Origin: Nodularia sp034931045
GTDB lineage: Bacteria; Cyanobacteriota; Cyanobacteriia; Cyanobacteriales; Nostocaceae
Assembly: GCF_034931045.1 (NCBI RefSeq)
Contig: NZ_JAYGHH010000003.1
Span: 218,848 to 282,847 of the forward strand
Direction of reading: 5' to 3'
DNA length: 64,000 nucleotides
This document shows, piece after piece, positions 34,895 through 43,542 of this stretch; the stretch's first letter is position 1, and the number at the start of each line of letters is the position of its first letter. A program made the translations under genes and the position numbers. Under the pieces are notes generated by a model, which searched no databases, was not told the origin of the DNA, and was given only the letters and a program-made list of their open reading frames with translations.

Positions 34895-35184
34895 TCTCTA
34901 AAGAAACCCTGTTTGCCCTTTCCTTATTTCCCTACTTGGGTTTCTTGTGGTTTATTAGCCGCAGTCCCCAAATGCCACGTTTAGCCCTATATGGATTTTA
35001 CGGCACGCTGGTATTTGTTGCTATTACTATCCCGGCGGCAATTTACGCGCAATTAAATTATGGTGTTTCCTTGGCTGACGTAGATTGGTTACACGGGGGC
35101 GCAGAAGTATTTTTAACCCTGGCTAACATTCTGCTGGTGGTGGGTTTCGCCCAAGCCATTAGAGAATTAAAAATGAAAAATTAA
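34891..35184 (+). CDS. DUF3593 membrane protein
   Basis: A 97-residue membrane protein of DUF3593 with SKETLFALSLFPYLGFLWFI at the start and LHGGAEVFLTLANILLVVGF near the end. It pairs consistently with DUF2499 genes in cyanobacteria, and here their coding regions overlap. The pair likely forms a small membrane complex; function is unknown. Confidence 0.8.
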   Translation: MISKETLFALSLFPYLGFLWFISRSPQMPRLALYGFYGTLVFVAITIPAAIYAQLNYGVSLADVDWLHGGAEVFLTLANILLVVGFAQAIRELKMKN

Positions 35185-35195
35185 ACGCCGATATA

Positions 35196-35222
35196 GCTTG
35201 CTTCCCGAAGGGTACGCTGATA
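35196..35222. repeat. GCTTGCTTCCCGAAGGGTACGC dispersed repeat
   Basis: A short palindrome-containing motif (TTCCCGAAGGG core) of a dispersed Nostocales repeat, lying between DUF3593 and hisA. Confidence 0.45.
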
Positions 35223-35285
35223 AATTTAGATGTTTAATTATTTTATTTGACTTTTTTGAGATTTTGTAGTATTGGGAATAAATAA

Positions 35286-36056
35286 ATGGACGTAATTCCA
35301 GCAATTGATTTATTAGAAGGTCGCTGTGTCAGACTTTACCAAGGAGACTACGAGCGATCGCAAGTTTTTAGTGAAAACCCAGTAGATATTGCCAAACAGT
35401 GGGTTGATCAAGGTGCGACCAGATTGCATTTAGTTGATCTAGATGGTGCAAAAGCAGGTAAAGTAGTAAATTTAAAAGCAATTGAGGCGATCGCTCAAGC
35501 CATATCCATACCCATTGAAATTGGTGGAGGATTGCGCGATCGCACCAGCGTACAACAAGTATTTAATTTAGGAGTACAGTGGGCAATTCTGGGGACTGTA
35601 GCCGTAGAACAACCCCAATTAGTCCAAGAACTCTGTCAAGAATTTCCCCAAAAGATTATCATAGGGATAGATGCGCGTAACGGACTAGTTGCAACTCGTG
35701 GTTGGTTAGAAACCTCCGAAGTTTTAGCCACCCAACTAGCCGTACAAATGCAAGAATTAGGTGCAGCAGCCATCATTTACACAGATATTCACCGTGACGG
35801 TACACTCATCGGCCCCAACCTAGAAGCCTTAAGAGAACTTGCAAGTGCAATATCCATTCCCATTATTGCCTCCGGGGGAGTCAGTTCTATCACCGATTTA
35901 TTGAGTCTATTAGGCTTAGAAATGCAAGGCGTAAAAGGCGTAATAGTCGGAAAAGCCTTATATACTGGCGATATTTCCCTCAGAGAAGCACTCCGCGCCA
36001 TCGGACCCGGACGCATTCAAGATATCCCCCCAAATCTCGACTCCAGCTTTGCATAA
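35286..36056 (+). CDS. hisA: HisA, phosphoribosylformimino-5-aminoimidazole carboxamide ribotide isomerase
   Basis: HisA catalyses the fourth step of histidine synthesis, an Amadori rearrangement of ProFAR to PRFAR. It has a TIM-barrel fold. The catalytic Asp pair is Asp8 (VIPAIDLLEGRCVRL) and the Asp in YTDIHRDGTLIGPN; the phosphate loops are EIGGGLRD and IASGGVSS. The length of 256 is normal. The gene is separate from hisH. It stands alone, with 110 bp to the next start. Confidence 0.95.
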   Translation: MDVIPAIDLLEGRCVRLYQGDYERSQVFSENPVDIAKQWVDQGATRLHLVDLDGAKAGKVVNLKAIEAIAQAISIPIEIGGGLRDRTSVQQVFNLGVQWAILGTVAVEQPQLVQELCQEFPQKIIIGIDARNGLVATRGWLETSEVLATQLAVQMQELGAAAIIYTDIHRDGTLIGPNLEALRELASAISIPIIASGGVSSITDLLSLLGLEMQGVKGVIVGKALYTGDISLREALRAIGPGRIQDIPPNLDSSFA

Positions 36057-36097
36057 AGCGCTTCCACAAAAAAGCGCCATAAAAGCCCTCTATTCTT

Positions 36098-36135
36098 CAT
36101 TTCTCTGTGTCCTCAGCGCCTCTGTGGTTTGTTTT
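36098..36135. repeat. CTCTGTGTCCTCAGCGCC dispersed repeat
   Basis: A CTCTGTGTCCTCAGCGCCTC-type repeat at the 5' end of the next gene. It overlaps the ATG at 36107, which argues against that start. Confidence 0.45.
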
Positions 36136-36166
36136 CCGTAAACCAACAAAAACCCATACATCAACC

Positions 36167-36730
36167 GTGACAGCAACATCAACCAACATTCCCAAATCGG
36201 TTTTTCGTCTGTCTCCGTTAATTCGGATCACACTACTGAGTCTATATATAGCACTCACAGTCCCGTTACCATTTTTAGCCCAAGCAACAGACGCACTAGT
36301 ACCGCCGAAATTCTTGTGGATAGGAATTAGTATAGGCTTTGTCGGCTTATATGCAGTCTTAACCGAGCGAGTCATAGTCGATGACCAAAGCATTCAAGTT
36401 ACATACCCCACCTGGGTTCCCCGCTTTTTTCGGAAAGGATGGACATTACCTTGGTTAGATGTCAAAGAACTAAAACCGCGTTCCACTGGTCAAGGTGGAC
36501 TAGTTTATTATTTTCTCAGTCAGGATGGCAAAGCGTATTTATTACCAATGCGTGTAGCCGGATTTTCCCGCTTAGTGAAAATAGTCGAAACAAAAACAGG
36601 CATAAATACAACAGATGTACGCCCATTAGCACAACCGTGGATGTACTTAATTTTGTTAGGATTCACCCTGCTGCTGTTATTAATAGATGCTTGGACTATC
36701 ACCACAGCATTAGGGATGTCTCAGATATAA
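36167..36730 (+). CDS. Hypothetical membrane protein
   Basis: A 187-residue protein if started at GTG 36167; the ATG at 36107 falls in a repeat and adds unrelated residues. Two hydrophobic segments near the start (ITLLSLYIALTVPLPFLAQ, WIGISIGFVGLYAVL) are followed by a PH-like cytoplasmic domain (VIVDDQSIQVTYPTW, LPWLDVKELKPRSTGQGGLVY) and a C-terminal hydrophobic helix (LILLGFTLLLLLIDAWTI). The fold resembles bacterial PH-domain membrane proteins. Function is unknown. Confidence 0.6.
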   Translation: MTATSTNIPKSVFRLSPLIRITLLSLYIALTVPLPFLAQATDALVPPKFLWIGISIGFVGLYAVLTERVIVDDQSIQVTYPTWVPRFFRKGWTLPWLDVKELKPRSTGQGGLVYYFLSQDGKAYLLPMRVAGFSRLVKIVETKTGINTTDVRPLAQPWMYLILLGFTLLLLLIDAWTITTALGMSQI

Positions 36731-36747
36731 ATGAACCAAATAGACCA

Positions 36748-36790
<43 letters not shown>

Positions 36791-36854
36791 TTCCTTCTTC
36801 CTTCTTTCCTTTGTGTACTTTGCGTCCTTCTCCCAAAGGGAGAGGCTAACGCCA

Positions 36855-37640
36855 ATGCGGTTCGTTCCCTTGGAGAATCACACAATAACAGCCCAACTAA
36901 GACTAGAACAAATTAACTTATCCGCCAAACTGAAACCTCAACTTCAGGGATACCCAATATTACAGGATATCTCCTTCGAGGTATTTCCAGGCGATCGCAT
37001 TGTCATAGTCGGACCCTCCGGTGCTGGTAAAACCTCATTACTGCGCCTAATTAACCGCCTCACTGAACCCACCAGAGGCAAAATTTATCTAGAGAATCAA
37101 GAGTATAGCCAAATCCCGACTATACAGCTACGTCGGGAAATGACCCTGGTATTACAAGAATCCAAACTGCTAGGGATGACAGTCCAGCAGGCTTTAGCTT
37201 ATCCTTTAGTTTTGCGTGATGTACCTCAACAGACAATTCAACAAAGAATTTCTCATTGGATAGAACAACTGCACATTCCTCATGAATGGTTAGGAAGAAC
37301 AGAATTACAACTTTCTGCGGGACAGCGACAATTAGTAGCGATCGCTCGTGCTTTAGTTATCCAACCAAAAGTTTTATTATTAGATGAGCCAACATCTGCC
37401 TTAGATGCTGGAACATCTGCTAATGTCATGCAAGTTTTAACTCAGCTAACTCAAACCCATCAAATCACAACTTTGATGGTAAATAACCAGCTTGACTTAG
37501 CCCAGGTATTCTGCACCCGGTTATTATATTTACAACAAGGTCAGTTATTCACAGATCAAGCAGCCCCTCAAATCAATTGGGTTAACTTACGAGAACGCTT
37601 AATAAAAGCCCAAACCCAAGCCGCAGAAGAATGGATTTAG
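36855..37640 (+). CDS. ABC transporter ATP-binding protein (FetA/YbbL-like)
   Basis: A 261-residue ATP-binding cassette from ATG 36855: Walker A GPSGAGKTS (about 53-61), signature LSAGQRQ (about 154-160), Walker B VLLLDEPTSALD (about 174-185). Its switch His is replaced by Asn (MVNNQLD). The overall form resembles FetA/YbbL or phosphate-type ATPases. No permease is adjacent. The start region overlaps a repeat (ACGCCAATGCGG); TTG 36873 (ENHTITAQ) is an alternative. The (TTTC)10 tract is 68 bp upstream and may modulate expression. Confidence 0.7.
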   Translation: MRFVPLENHTITAQLRLEQINLSAKLKPQLQGYPILQDISFEVFPGDRIVIVGPSGAGKTSLLRLINRLTEPTRGKIYLENQEYSQIPTIQLRREMTLVLQESKLLGMTVQQALAYPLVLRDVPQQTIQQRISHWIEQLHIPHEWLGRTELQLSAGQRQLVAIARALVIQPKVLLLDEPTSALDAGTSANVMQVLTQLTQTHQITTLMVNNQLDLAQVFCTRLLYLQQGQLFTDQAAPQINWVNLRERLIKAQTQAAEEWI

Positions 37641-37719
37641 TCAAATTAACAATTAAGATTCAAACAAAAAATCCATCTAGGAAACTTTGCATTTTGAATG
37701 TTAATTCATTCTGCCTCTT

Positions 37720-38490
37720 TTAACTCCTTTGAGTGCCAACTGTAGAACGTTGATGACTGATTCTTTCTTTAGTTAACTTGGCTGGTGACTGTGGAACATT
37801 GGGTTTCAAACTTTCCATGTTAAATCTATATCCCACATTTCGGATAGTTTGAATCAAACTAGGTTGACGGGGATCAAGTTCAACTTTTTTTCGTAACGAT
37901 AAAACATGGGTATCAATGGTGCGAGGATTATCAATTGCGTCAGGCCAAGCACGACGCAGTAATTCCGACCGACTTAGAGGTACTCCTCCCGCTTGTGCTA
38001 AAACATAAAGTAAACTGAACTCTTGCGGCGTTAAATCAATGAATTCTCCCTGGAATCGAACTCGGCGCTGTACTAAATCAATTTGCAAACTGCCATAATC
38101 CAAATAAGCTGGTGCAGTAGGCGTGCGCCTGCGGCGAATTAGTGCTTCTACCCTAGCCAGAAACTCTTGCATTCCAAAAGGTTTACTTAAATAGTCATCA
38201 GCCCCCGCCTTCAAACCTGCGACAATATCAGCTTCATTATTACGAGCTGATAACATCAAAATTAAAGGCTGTTGTTGACGATGCAACCAACGGCAAAACT
38301 CAATCCCATCACCATCTGGTAAATCGGCATCAAGAATCACCAGTGTTGGTTGTTGGCTCAAAAACACTTCCCTTGCTTGATAAATGCTGGCGGCTTGATG
38401 CACACGGTATTCCAACTGCTGCAAGTGCCATCCCAGCAACGACCTTAGATGGGGATTTCCCTCAACGATTTCAATACAAACCGAACCCAC
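37720..38490 (-). CDS. OmpR/PhoB-family response regulator
   Basis: A 256-residue two-component regulator. The receiver domain has Asp at LVILDADLPDGDG (phosphoacceptor about residue 54), Thr/Ser in MLSARNN and Lys in YLSKPFG; the C-terminal winged helix is of OmpR/PhoB type (about 135-225, with NPRTIDTHVLSLRKKVE and IRNVGYRF). The first acidic patch of the receiver is reduced (IEIVEGNPH instead of VDDE), so phosphorylation may be altered. No histidine kinase is adjacent. RpaB and NblR are relatives but do not match its sequence. The start is GTG 38490. Confidence 0.8.
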   Translation of the reverse strand: MGSVCIEIVEGNPHLRSLLGWHLQQLEYRVHQAASIYQAREVFLSQQPTLVILDADLPDGDGIEFCRWLHRQQQPLILMLSARNNEADIVAGLKAGADDYLSKPFGMQEFLARVEALIRRRRTPTAPAYLDYGSLQIDLVQRRVRFQGEFIDLTPQEFSLLYVLAQAGGVPLSRSELLRRAWPDAIDNPRTIDTHVLSLRKKVELDPRQPSLIQTIRNVGYRFNMESLKPNVPQSPAKLTKERISHQRSTVGTQRS

Positions 38491-39182
38491 AGCGGCAAAA
38501 CCCCATAGCGTCGATGAATTTTAAAGTAACAAGCCCATGCCCAAGGTTTTGTAGTCATTGTTACTTCCATTGCTATTAACTTGACATTACCTCATACCAA
38601 AAGCAGTGAAGGATTCACTGATGCCTTGCCCAAAGCTGAATTAGTAATATTCTTTAATTTATTCTTAAATTTTTGTTAGACTGATAAAAATGTCTTTTGG
38701 TTAAACATCCTCCTTCAGAGAGGTAAAACTGACCAAGAGACTCGTGCTAAACAGGTAAGCTTGACTTCAGCTATATTTTAGCTTTATTGTGCCGACGCAT
38801 GAGATTTGGTAAAAATTTATGGTCATATCTGCCAATAAACAATCCCAAATTCCAAATTCCAAATTCCAGGCATTTAAACCCCGAATGAAACAAAACCTCA
38901 ATGTAAAAATAATCTTTTGGAGTTTACGCAGCAAAGGGATATCAGACTTTTTAATTTCTGAGCAAGTCGAGCAGTTTACACAAAGAATCATAAAAATATC
39001 TGGCCAAACCGACATATTCCAAATTTTATGGAATAGGATAGAATCACGTTGTGTCTTTAGGAGGATCTAGCCTACGATAGATTTCTTGTCCTTGAGTTGA
39101 AGCGAAGAAGGTGAAAGTGACACTTCACATTTCAGCGTGAATCATTTACAATTCTCATTCTAAAGAGATTAATATAGCAGTT
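38491..39182. other. Intergenic region with a heptamer repeat
   Basis: About 0.7 kb with no supported gene; overlapping short frames on both strands (38819-39070 plus, 38767-39015 minus) look spurious. CAAATTC is repeated three times at 38846-38866. A region around 38700-38760 contains GTTAAACATCCTCCTTCAGAG; nothing further is recognised. Confidence 0.4.
38846..38866. repeat. CAAATTC heptamer, three copies
   Basis: Three tandem CAAATTC units, a short tandemly repeated repetitive (STRR) sequence of the type first noted in Anabaena and relatives. No function is known. Confidence 0.75.
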
Positions 39183-39431
39183 ATGCTCCAAGACACACAA
39201 ACCATCCGCTATTACCAACGAATTACTGATGCCTTCGTCGAGTTATGGAATCGCGGTTATCGAACGGACGATATGCGGATGTATTTGGATGGGTATTTAG
39301 CCGCACTGCGACAAAGCAACGCTATTGAACCTATGCTGATTCATCGCTTAGAAGAGGAATCTAGCCGCTACCTGTACGATGCGTCAAATTTTGTTATGAC
39401 TCAACCACAGGCTCAACTTGATTACTATTAA
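39183..39431 (+). CDS. DUF6761-like small conserved protein
   Basis: An 82-residue protein, predicted mostly helical, with a conserved look: YYQRITDAFVELWNRGYRTD, DGYLAALRQSNAIE, and IHRLEEESSRYLYDASNF. It matches a short family I believe is DUF6761, widespread in cyanobacteria. Function is unknown. The next gene on its strand lies far away; a hairpin follows at 39556. Confidence 0.65.
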   Translation: MLQDTQTIRYYQRITDAFVELWNRGYRTDDMRMYLDGYLAALRQSNAIEPMLIHRLEEESSRYLYDASNFVMTQPQAQLDYY

Positions 39432-39555
39432 TGCCTTTTACTTGGTCATTTATTTACAATAACCATTCGACCAACGCTGATGATCATAGCATATTATTTG
39501 CTTAGGTCAAGGGTTTAGTGGTGTGAAATTTTGCAGATATTTTATTTATAAAAGT

Positions 39556-39605
39556 ATCCCCTCTGCCCGTTCTTGGTTTTGCCAACTCGGAGGAGGGGAT
39601 TTTTC
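39556..39605 (+). terminator. Structured terminator or small RNA 3' end
   Basis: Outer arms ATCCCCTC (39556-39563) and GAGGGGAT (39593-39600) are followed by TTTTC. An inner stem (CCG...TTGG with CCAA...CGG) sits between them. The form fits a rho-independent terminator of the DUF6761 gene at 39431 or of an RNA transcribed from the 125 bp upstream. Confidence 0.5.
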
Positions 39606-39685
39606 AATTTCTAGAGAGACGATGAATCCTGTCTCTACAAGCCTGATAGCAATTGCTTTGATACTCAGAAATCAGCACTTGAATC

Positions 39686-40009
39686 TTAGGAAGCCAGTGC
39701 TACTTCTACTAATTGCTGCAATTCACCTTTTTGGTAAAGTTCAATCAGGATATCTGAACCACCAACGAATTGACCGTCAATATAAACTTGGGGAATTGTC
39801 GGCCAGTTGGAATATTCTTTAATGCCCTGTCTAATATCAGAGTCGGCGAGAACGTCAACTGTTTCAAAAGGAACGGCTAAGGTGTTAAGAATTTGTACAA
39901 CATTGTTGGAGAAACCACACTGAGGCATCAGCTTGTTTCCCTTCATGAAAACCATGATTTTGTTTTGTTGTAACAAATTATCAATTTTTGCTTTAGTTTC
40001 TGGAGTCAT
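39686..40009 (-). CDS. grxD: Monothiol glutaredoxin, Grx4/GrxD type
   Basis: A 107-residue monothiol glutaredoxin from ATG 40009, the usual start MTPETKAKIDNLLQQNKIMV. The active site CGFS begins at Cys31 (PQCGFSNN), and the glutathione-binding TVPQV-type loop is TIPQVYIDG. Such proteins carry and deliver [2Fe-2S] clusters and partner with BolA in iron sensing. A BolA gene lies immediately upstream, 79 bp away on the same strand, so the pair is likely functionally linked. The longer frame to 40057 adds unrelated residues. Confidence 0.95.
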   Translation of the reverse strand: MTPETKAKIDNLLQQNKIMVFMKGNKLMPQCGFSNNVVQILNTLAVPFETVDVLADSDIRQGIKEYSNWPTIPQVYIDGQFVGGSDILIELYQKGELQQLVEVALAS

Positions 40010-40088
40010 GGATTTTTTGTTTCCTATGTTGCTAATAGCCAAGATTTCAATAGTCAATTTTTCAGTTGAACTTGAGACTTATTGATTT

Positions 40089-40346
40089 TTAAGAAGCTGC
40101 TGTTGCTTGCCAAGCTTCGGGAGTATACGTTTTTACAGCCAAGGCATGAATCGCTTCAGTTGACATCGCTTGCCGCAAAGCACCATAAACTAATTGGTGT
40201 TGTTGAACCAGTCCTTTATCGGCAAACTGTGATGAAACTACTGTTACTTGATAGTGGTCTCCACCACCAGTCAAGTCTTGCACCTGAATTTGAGCATCTG
40301 GCAGTTCCGCCTGAATCATTGCCTCAACCTGCTGCGGATTAATCAT
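40089..40346 (-). CDS. BolA family protein
   Basis: An 85-residue BolA-like protein from ATG 40346 (MINPQQVEAMIQAELPDAQI). It has HYQVTVVSSQF and the conserved HQLVYGAL, where the invariant His and Tyr bind the glutaredoxin cluster, and IHALAVKTYTPEAW. BolA proteins form [2Fe-2S] heterodimers with CGFS glutaredoxins. Here it sits directly upstream of grxD, supporting an iron-sulphur trafficking pair. The residues before M (frame to 40403) lack homology. Confidence 0.9.
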   Translation of the reverse strand: MINPQQVEAMIQAELPDAQIQVQDLTGGGDHYQVTVVSSQFADKGLVQQHQLVYGALRQAMSTEAIHALAVKTYTPEAWQATAAS

Positions 40347-40587
40347 AAAAACCTTGCGCGTAATGTGGAAACCCACGGCTTTAAGCGGTGGGAGGAAACA
40401 CAACTCTATTATTAGCAGATAATTCTGTGCAACGTGTGCCGTTTCCTGCCCTTACTAATTTCAGGTTTTGGACAGGCTAACGGTAAACGCGCCTTTGAAC
40501 ATTATTTTAGTAGATAGCTGGCTCAAACCAACCTTTGGTAACTAATTCCATCTTACCATTCGAGCTTTCCAGACAGATGTGCAGCAT

Positions 40588-41187
40588 TTATCTATTTTGG
40601 GATGAACTACCGCCTTGTCTGGGAAAAGGTGCATCCACAAAACCCAATTCAAATAACTGCTGATAGGCTTTCCTGCCTAAATCCCGTGTGGGGTTTTGAC
40701 TCTTAATAATCTGAACTAACAACGGGACGGCTAATTCTGGCTGATTTTGCGCTCGGTGTAGCAATGCTAACTGATAGGTGGCTTCGTCACGCTTTTGGGC
40801 GGTTTCTAAAGCTTTTTGACGTTGGGAATCGGAAACTCTCGTATCAATTCCTGTAAAACTAGCGTTTAATTCTTGATAAAAATTAGATAATTGATTATAA
40901 ACTTGACGTGCATCTTGGAGCTTCTGAGCCGCTAAAGAGTAGTTTTGAGCAGAAACGGCTTGATCTGCCTCTTCCATCAGCCGTTGACCTCCTGCCATAC
41001 TCAAAACGCTATTATTTTGGGCTGTAGGACGGAGAGTGTTGGGATCGTTGGGGTCAATGATTTGGACTTGACTATAAAGACTAGGTAACTTTTGTACTTG
41101 AGCATTGACGGGTGATAGCAGGCTGAGAACCGCTATAAATGATAAGGAAGTCAGGCTAACTAAAGGAGGAACGACGGCAGAGTTCAT
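40588..41187 (-). CDS. Hypothetical exported protein with helical repeats
   Basis: A 199-residue protein from ATG 41187 with a signal peptide (VVPPLVSLTSLSFIAVLSLL) cleaved near VNA. A TPR-like helical region follows (AQNYSLAAQKLQDARQVYNQ, ATYQLALLHRAQNQPELAVP). It may scaffold or bind other exported proteins; the family is unnamed to me. The frame can be read from 41265, adding 26 residues with a further hydrophobic stretch; I prefer the shorter form for its clean signal peptide. It diverges from the subtilase gene. Confidence 0.6.
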   Translation of the reverse strand: MNSAVVPPLVSLTSLSFIAVLSLLSPVNAQVQKLPSLYSQVQIIDPNDPNTLRPTAQNNSVLSMAGGQRLMEEADQAVSAQNYSLAAQKLQDARQVYNQLSNFYQELNASFTGIDTRVSDSQRQKALETAQKRDEATYQLALLHRAQNQPELAVPLLVQIIKSQNPTRDLGRKAYQQLFELGFVDAPFPRQGGSSSQNR

Positions 41188-41360
41188 GGGGTCAAGTAGT
41201 GCGACAACTATATAGACAAGAAATAGAAACTTCGGGTATCTTAACTCTGTTTTTGTCGTTAACAAAACAAAGTCACATACTGAGGTTTCTCTGATTTAGA
41301 CTGAAATTTGCTGTAATAGAGTTCCCATTACTTCTGTATACCAACTAACTACAATCGCCC

Positions 41361-43488
41361 ATGATGAACGATAACGCTAATTCCTCTGATTTTCCAAACA
41401 CAGGCGTACCAGCAAGCAGTTTGGGAATGATTTTACAACGTGGTGGTGAAGAATTAATTTTAGAAAAGGTTCTAGACCGCTTCACTGTCCGACCCACAAC
41501 CGAATTTACACCACAACAATTATCTCAGGTTCTTTGGGGCTTTTGGCAACAAAGTATTCCCCAAGCTCATTTAGAACTTTTCACGGTTTTACCCAGTCAG
41601 TTGGAGTTGGCGATGTCTCAAGCACGAGCTGCTGACAATGTGGCTNNNNNNNNNNNNNNNNNNNNNNNNNGCTGGTCATGTTTATAGAATCAAAGACCAT
41701 CCCGAAACTTTCGTTTACCTGAATGACCAAGTGACTATTCAATTTGCCTCTTGGGTAGATTCTGCCAGAGTTGAGGCGATCGCTGCAAGTTTTGGCTTAG
41801 TTAAGCCAAAATCTGTACCGGGTCTTCCTCAGACTTTTGTGTTTCTTGTGAGTAAACAAGCCACAGAAAATCCTCTGAAAATCACTAATCAATTACAGGG
41901 GTTATCAGAGGTGTTAGCGGCTGAACCTAATATCCTCGTTAAAGGTGAATCACTTTACCGACCCAGTGATACCCTATACCCTCAGCAATGGTATCTGCAC
42001 CACAATGGCGGTAGCCAGTTAGTAGCAGGTTCTCATATTTCTGTGGAAGCAGCTTGGGATATGACTCGCGGTGTGCGTTCTGTAGTGGTGGCGGTAGTGG
42101 ATGATTCTTTTGATTTGAACCATCCAGATTTGCAAGGAAGTGGCAAAATTGTTGCTCCTAGAGATTTAAGAAAAAATGGCTTTTTACCTATTCCTGGAGA
42201 GCGAGAAACCAGTCATGGGACGGCTTGTGCCGGGCTTGCTATTGCTGAAGAAAATGGTACGGGAATGGTGGGAGTGGCTCCTGGTTGCGCGTTTATGCCG
42301 ATTCGTAGTACTGGTTTTTTGGATGATGAATCTATTGAGGATATGTTCAATTGGGCGATTGATCAGGGCGCTAGTGTAATTTCTTGCAGTTGGGGAGCTT
42401 CTGCTGTCTATTTTCCCTTGTCTTTGCGCCAACGGGCGGCTATTAGTCTGGCTGCGACTACAGGACGTAATGGTAAAGGTTGTGTGGTTTTATTTGCGGC
42501 GGGAAATGCTAACCGACCGATTAACGGTACTGTTTTTGAGCGAAATTGGCCGGGAAATTTGTTACAAGGTAATACAAATTGGTTAAGTGGATTTCCCATA
42601 CATCCAGATGTGATTGCGGTTGCGGCTTCTACTAGTTTGAACAAGAAAGCTGCTTATAGTAATTGGGGAACGAATATTGCTCTGTGTGCGCCTAGTAACA
42701 ACGCCCCCCCAGGATTATCATTTCAGGGTCGGGGTTTTATGAATACACAACCGGCGATCGCTACTTCTCTTCTCGGACGAGGCGTTTTAACTACTGACCA
42801 AATAGGGGCCGCAGGTTTAGACCCTGGTGATTTTACCAACAATTTCGGCGGGACTTCCAGCGCGACTCCTATAGTTGCAGGTGTGGCGGCCTTAGTTTTA
42901 TCAGCAAATCCTGACTTAACGGCTCAACAAGTAAAATTTATTCTAGAAGAAACTGCTGATAAGATAGTTGACCCAGACCCAGATCCGCAATTAGGGATGC
43001 GAGAAGGAACTTATAACAGTAACGGACATTCTCAATGGTTTGGTTATGGCAAAGTAAATGCAGCTAAGGCAGTGCAAGCAGCCCAAAAACTACGCACTTC
43101 TCTGCCATCTGCTAGTAAACGAGTCAGGGGAGAGAATTCCCGTCAATTAAGTATTCCCGATCATAGTTTACAGGGAATTAAGAGTGCGATCGCCATTTCT
43201 GAATCCAGCACCATTAAAGATATTCAAATCACAGTTAATATCACCCATGATTTTCTAGGTGATTTAGAAATTTACTTAATAGCCCCAAATAATCAACGGG
43301 TGTTGTTACAAAACCGCACTTTAGGCCGCCGCACTGATTTACAAACAACCTATACAATTGCATCACAACCGACCCTAAAACAGTTACTTTCGCTTTCAGC
43401 TAGAGGCAGTTGGCAATTATGGTTAATTGACTATGCCCCCCAAGATATCGGAAAACTAAATAGTTGGTCATTGGTCATTGGTTATTAG
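41361..43488 (+). CDS. prcA: Subtilisin-like serine protease with P-domain (PrcA-like), split by assembly gap
   Basis: The N-terminal part (41361-41645) and the S8 domain and C-terminal part (41671-43488) are certainly one gene. The catalytic Asp is at 42100 (VVDDSFDLNHPDL), His at 42214 (SHGTACAG) and Ser at 42856 (GGTSSATPIVAG). The C-terminal 115 residues form a proprotein convertase P domain (ISESSTIKDIQITVNITHDF, WQLWLIDYAPQDIG). This matches the calcium-dependent protease PrcA of Anabaena (about 660 residues). No signal peptide is seen, so cytoplasmic or periplasmic location is unclear. The 25 N put the two halves in different frames; the true gap is not 25 bp or the sequence is slightly wrong. 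Confidence 0.8.
41646..41670. other. Assembly gap (25 N) inside the subtilase
   Basis: Undetermined bases between GTGGCT and GCTGGTCATG. The frames on the two sides differ by one base relative to the stated gap length. Confidence 0.95.
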
Positions 43489-43542
43489 TCAGATATTTTA
43501 TTTCTTCTTCATTTTGAATTTTGAATTGTTCAATTTCTTGAC

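Noticed and set aside
21422..36056. A his operon
   Set aside because: hisH and hisA are about 13 kb apart on opposite strands, each in its own context.
37720..38490. Assignment as RpaB, NblR or SphR
   Set aside because: The receiver start (MGSVCIEIVEGNPHL) and linker do not match these proteins.
38819..39070. 83-codon ORF in the 38.5-39.2 kb gap
   Set aside because: It contains the CAAATTC repeat, overlaps a frame on the other strand, and shows no family features.
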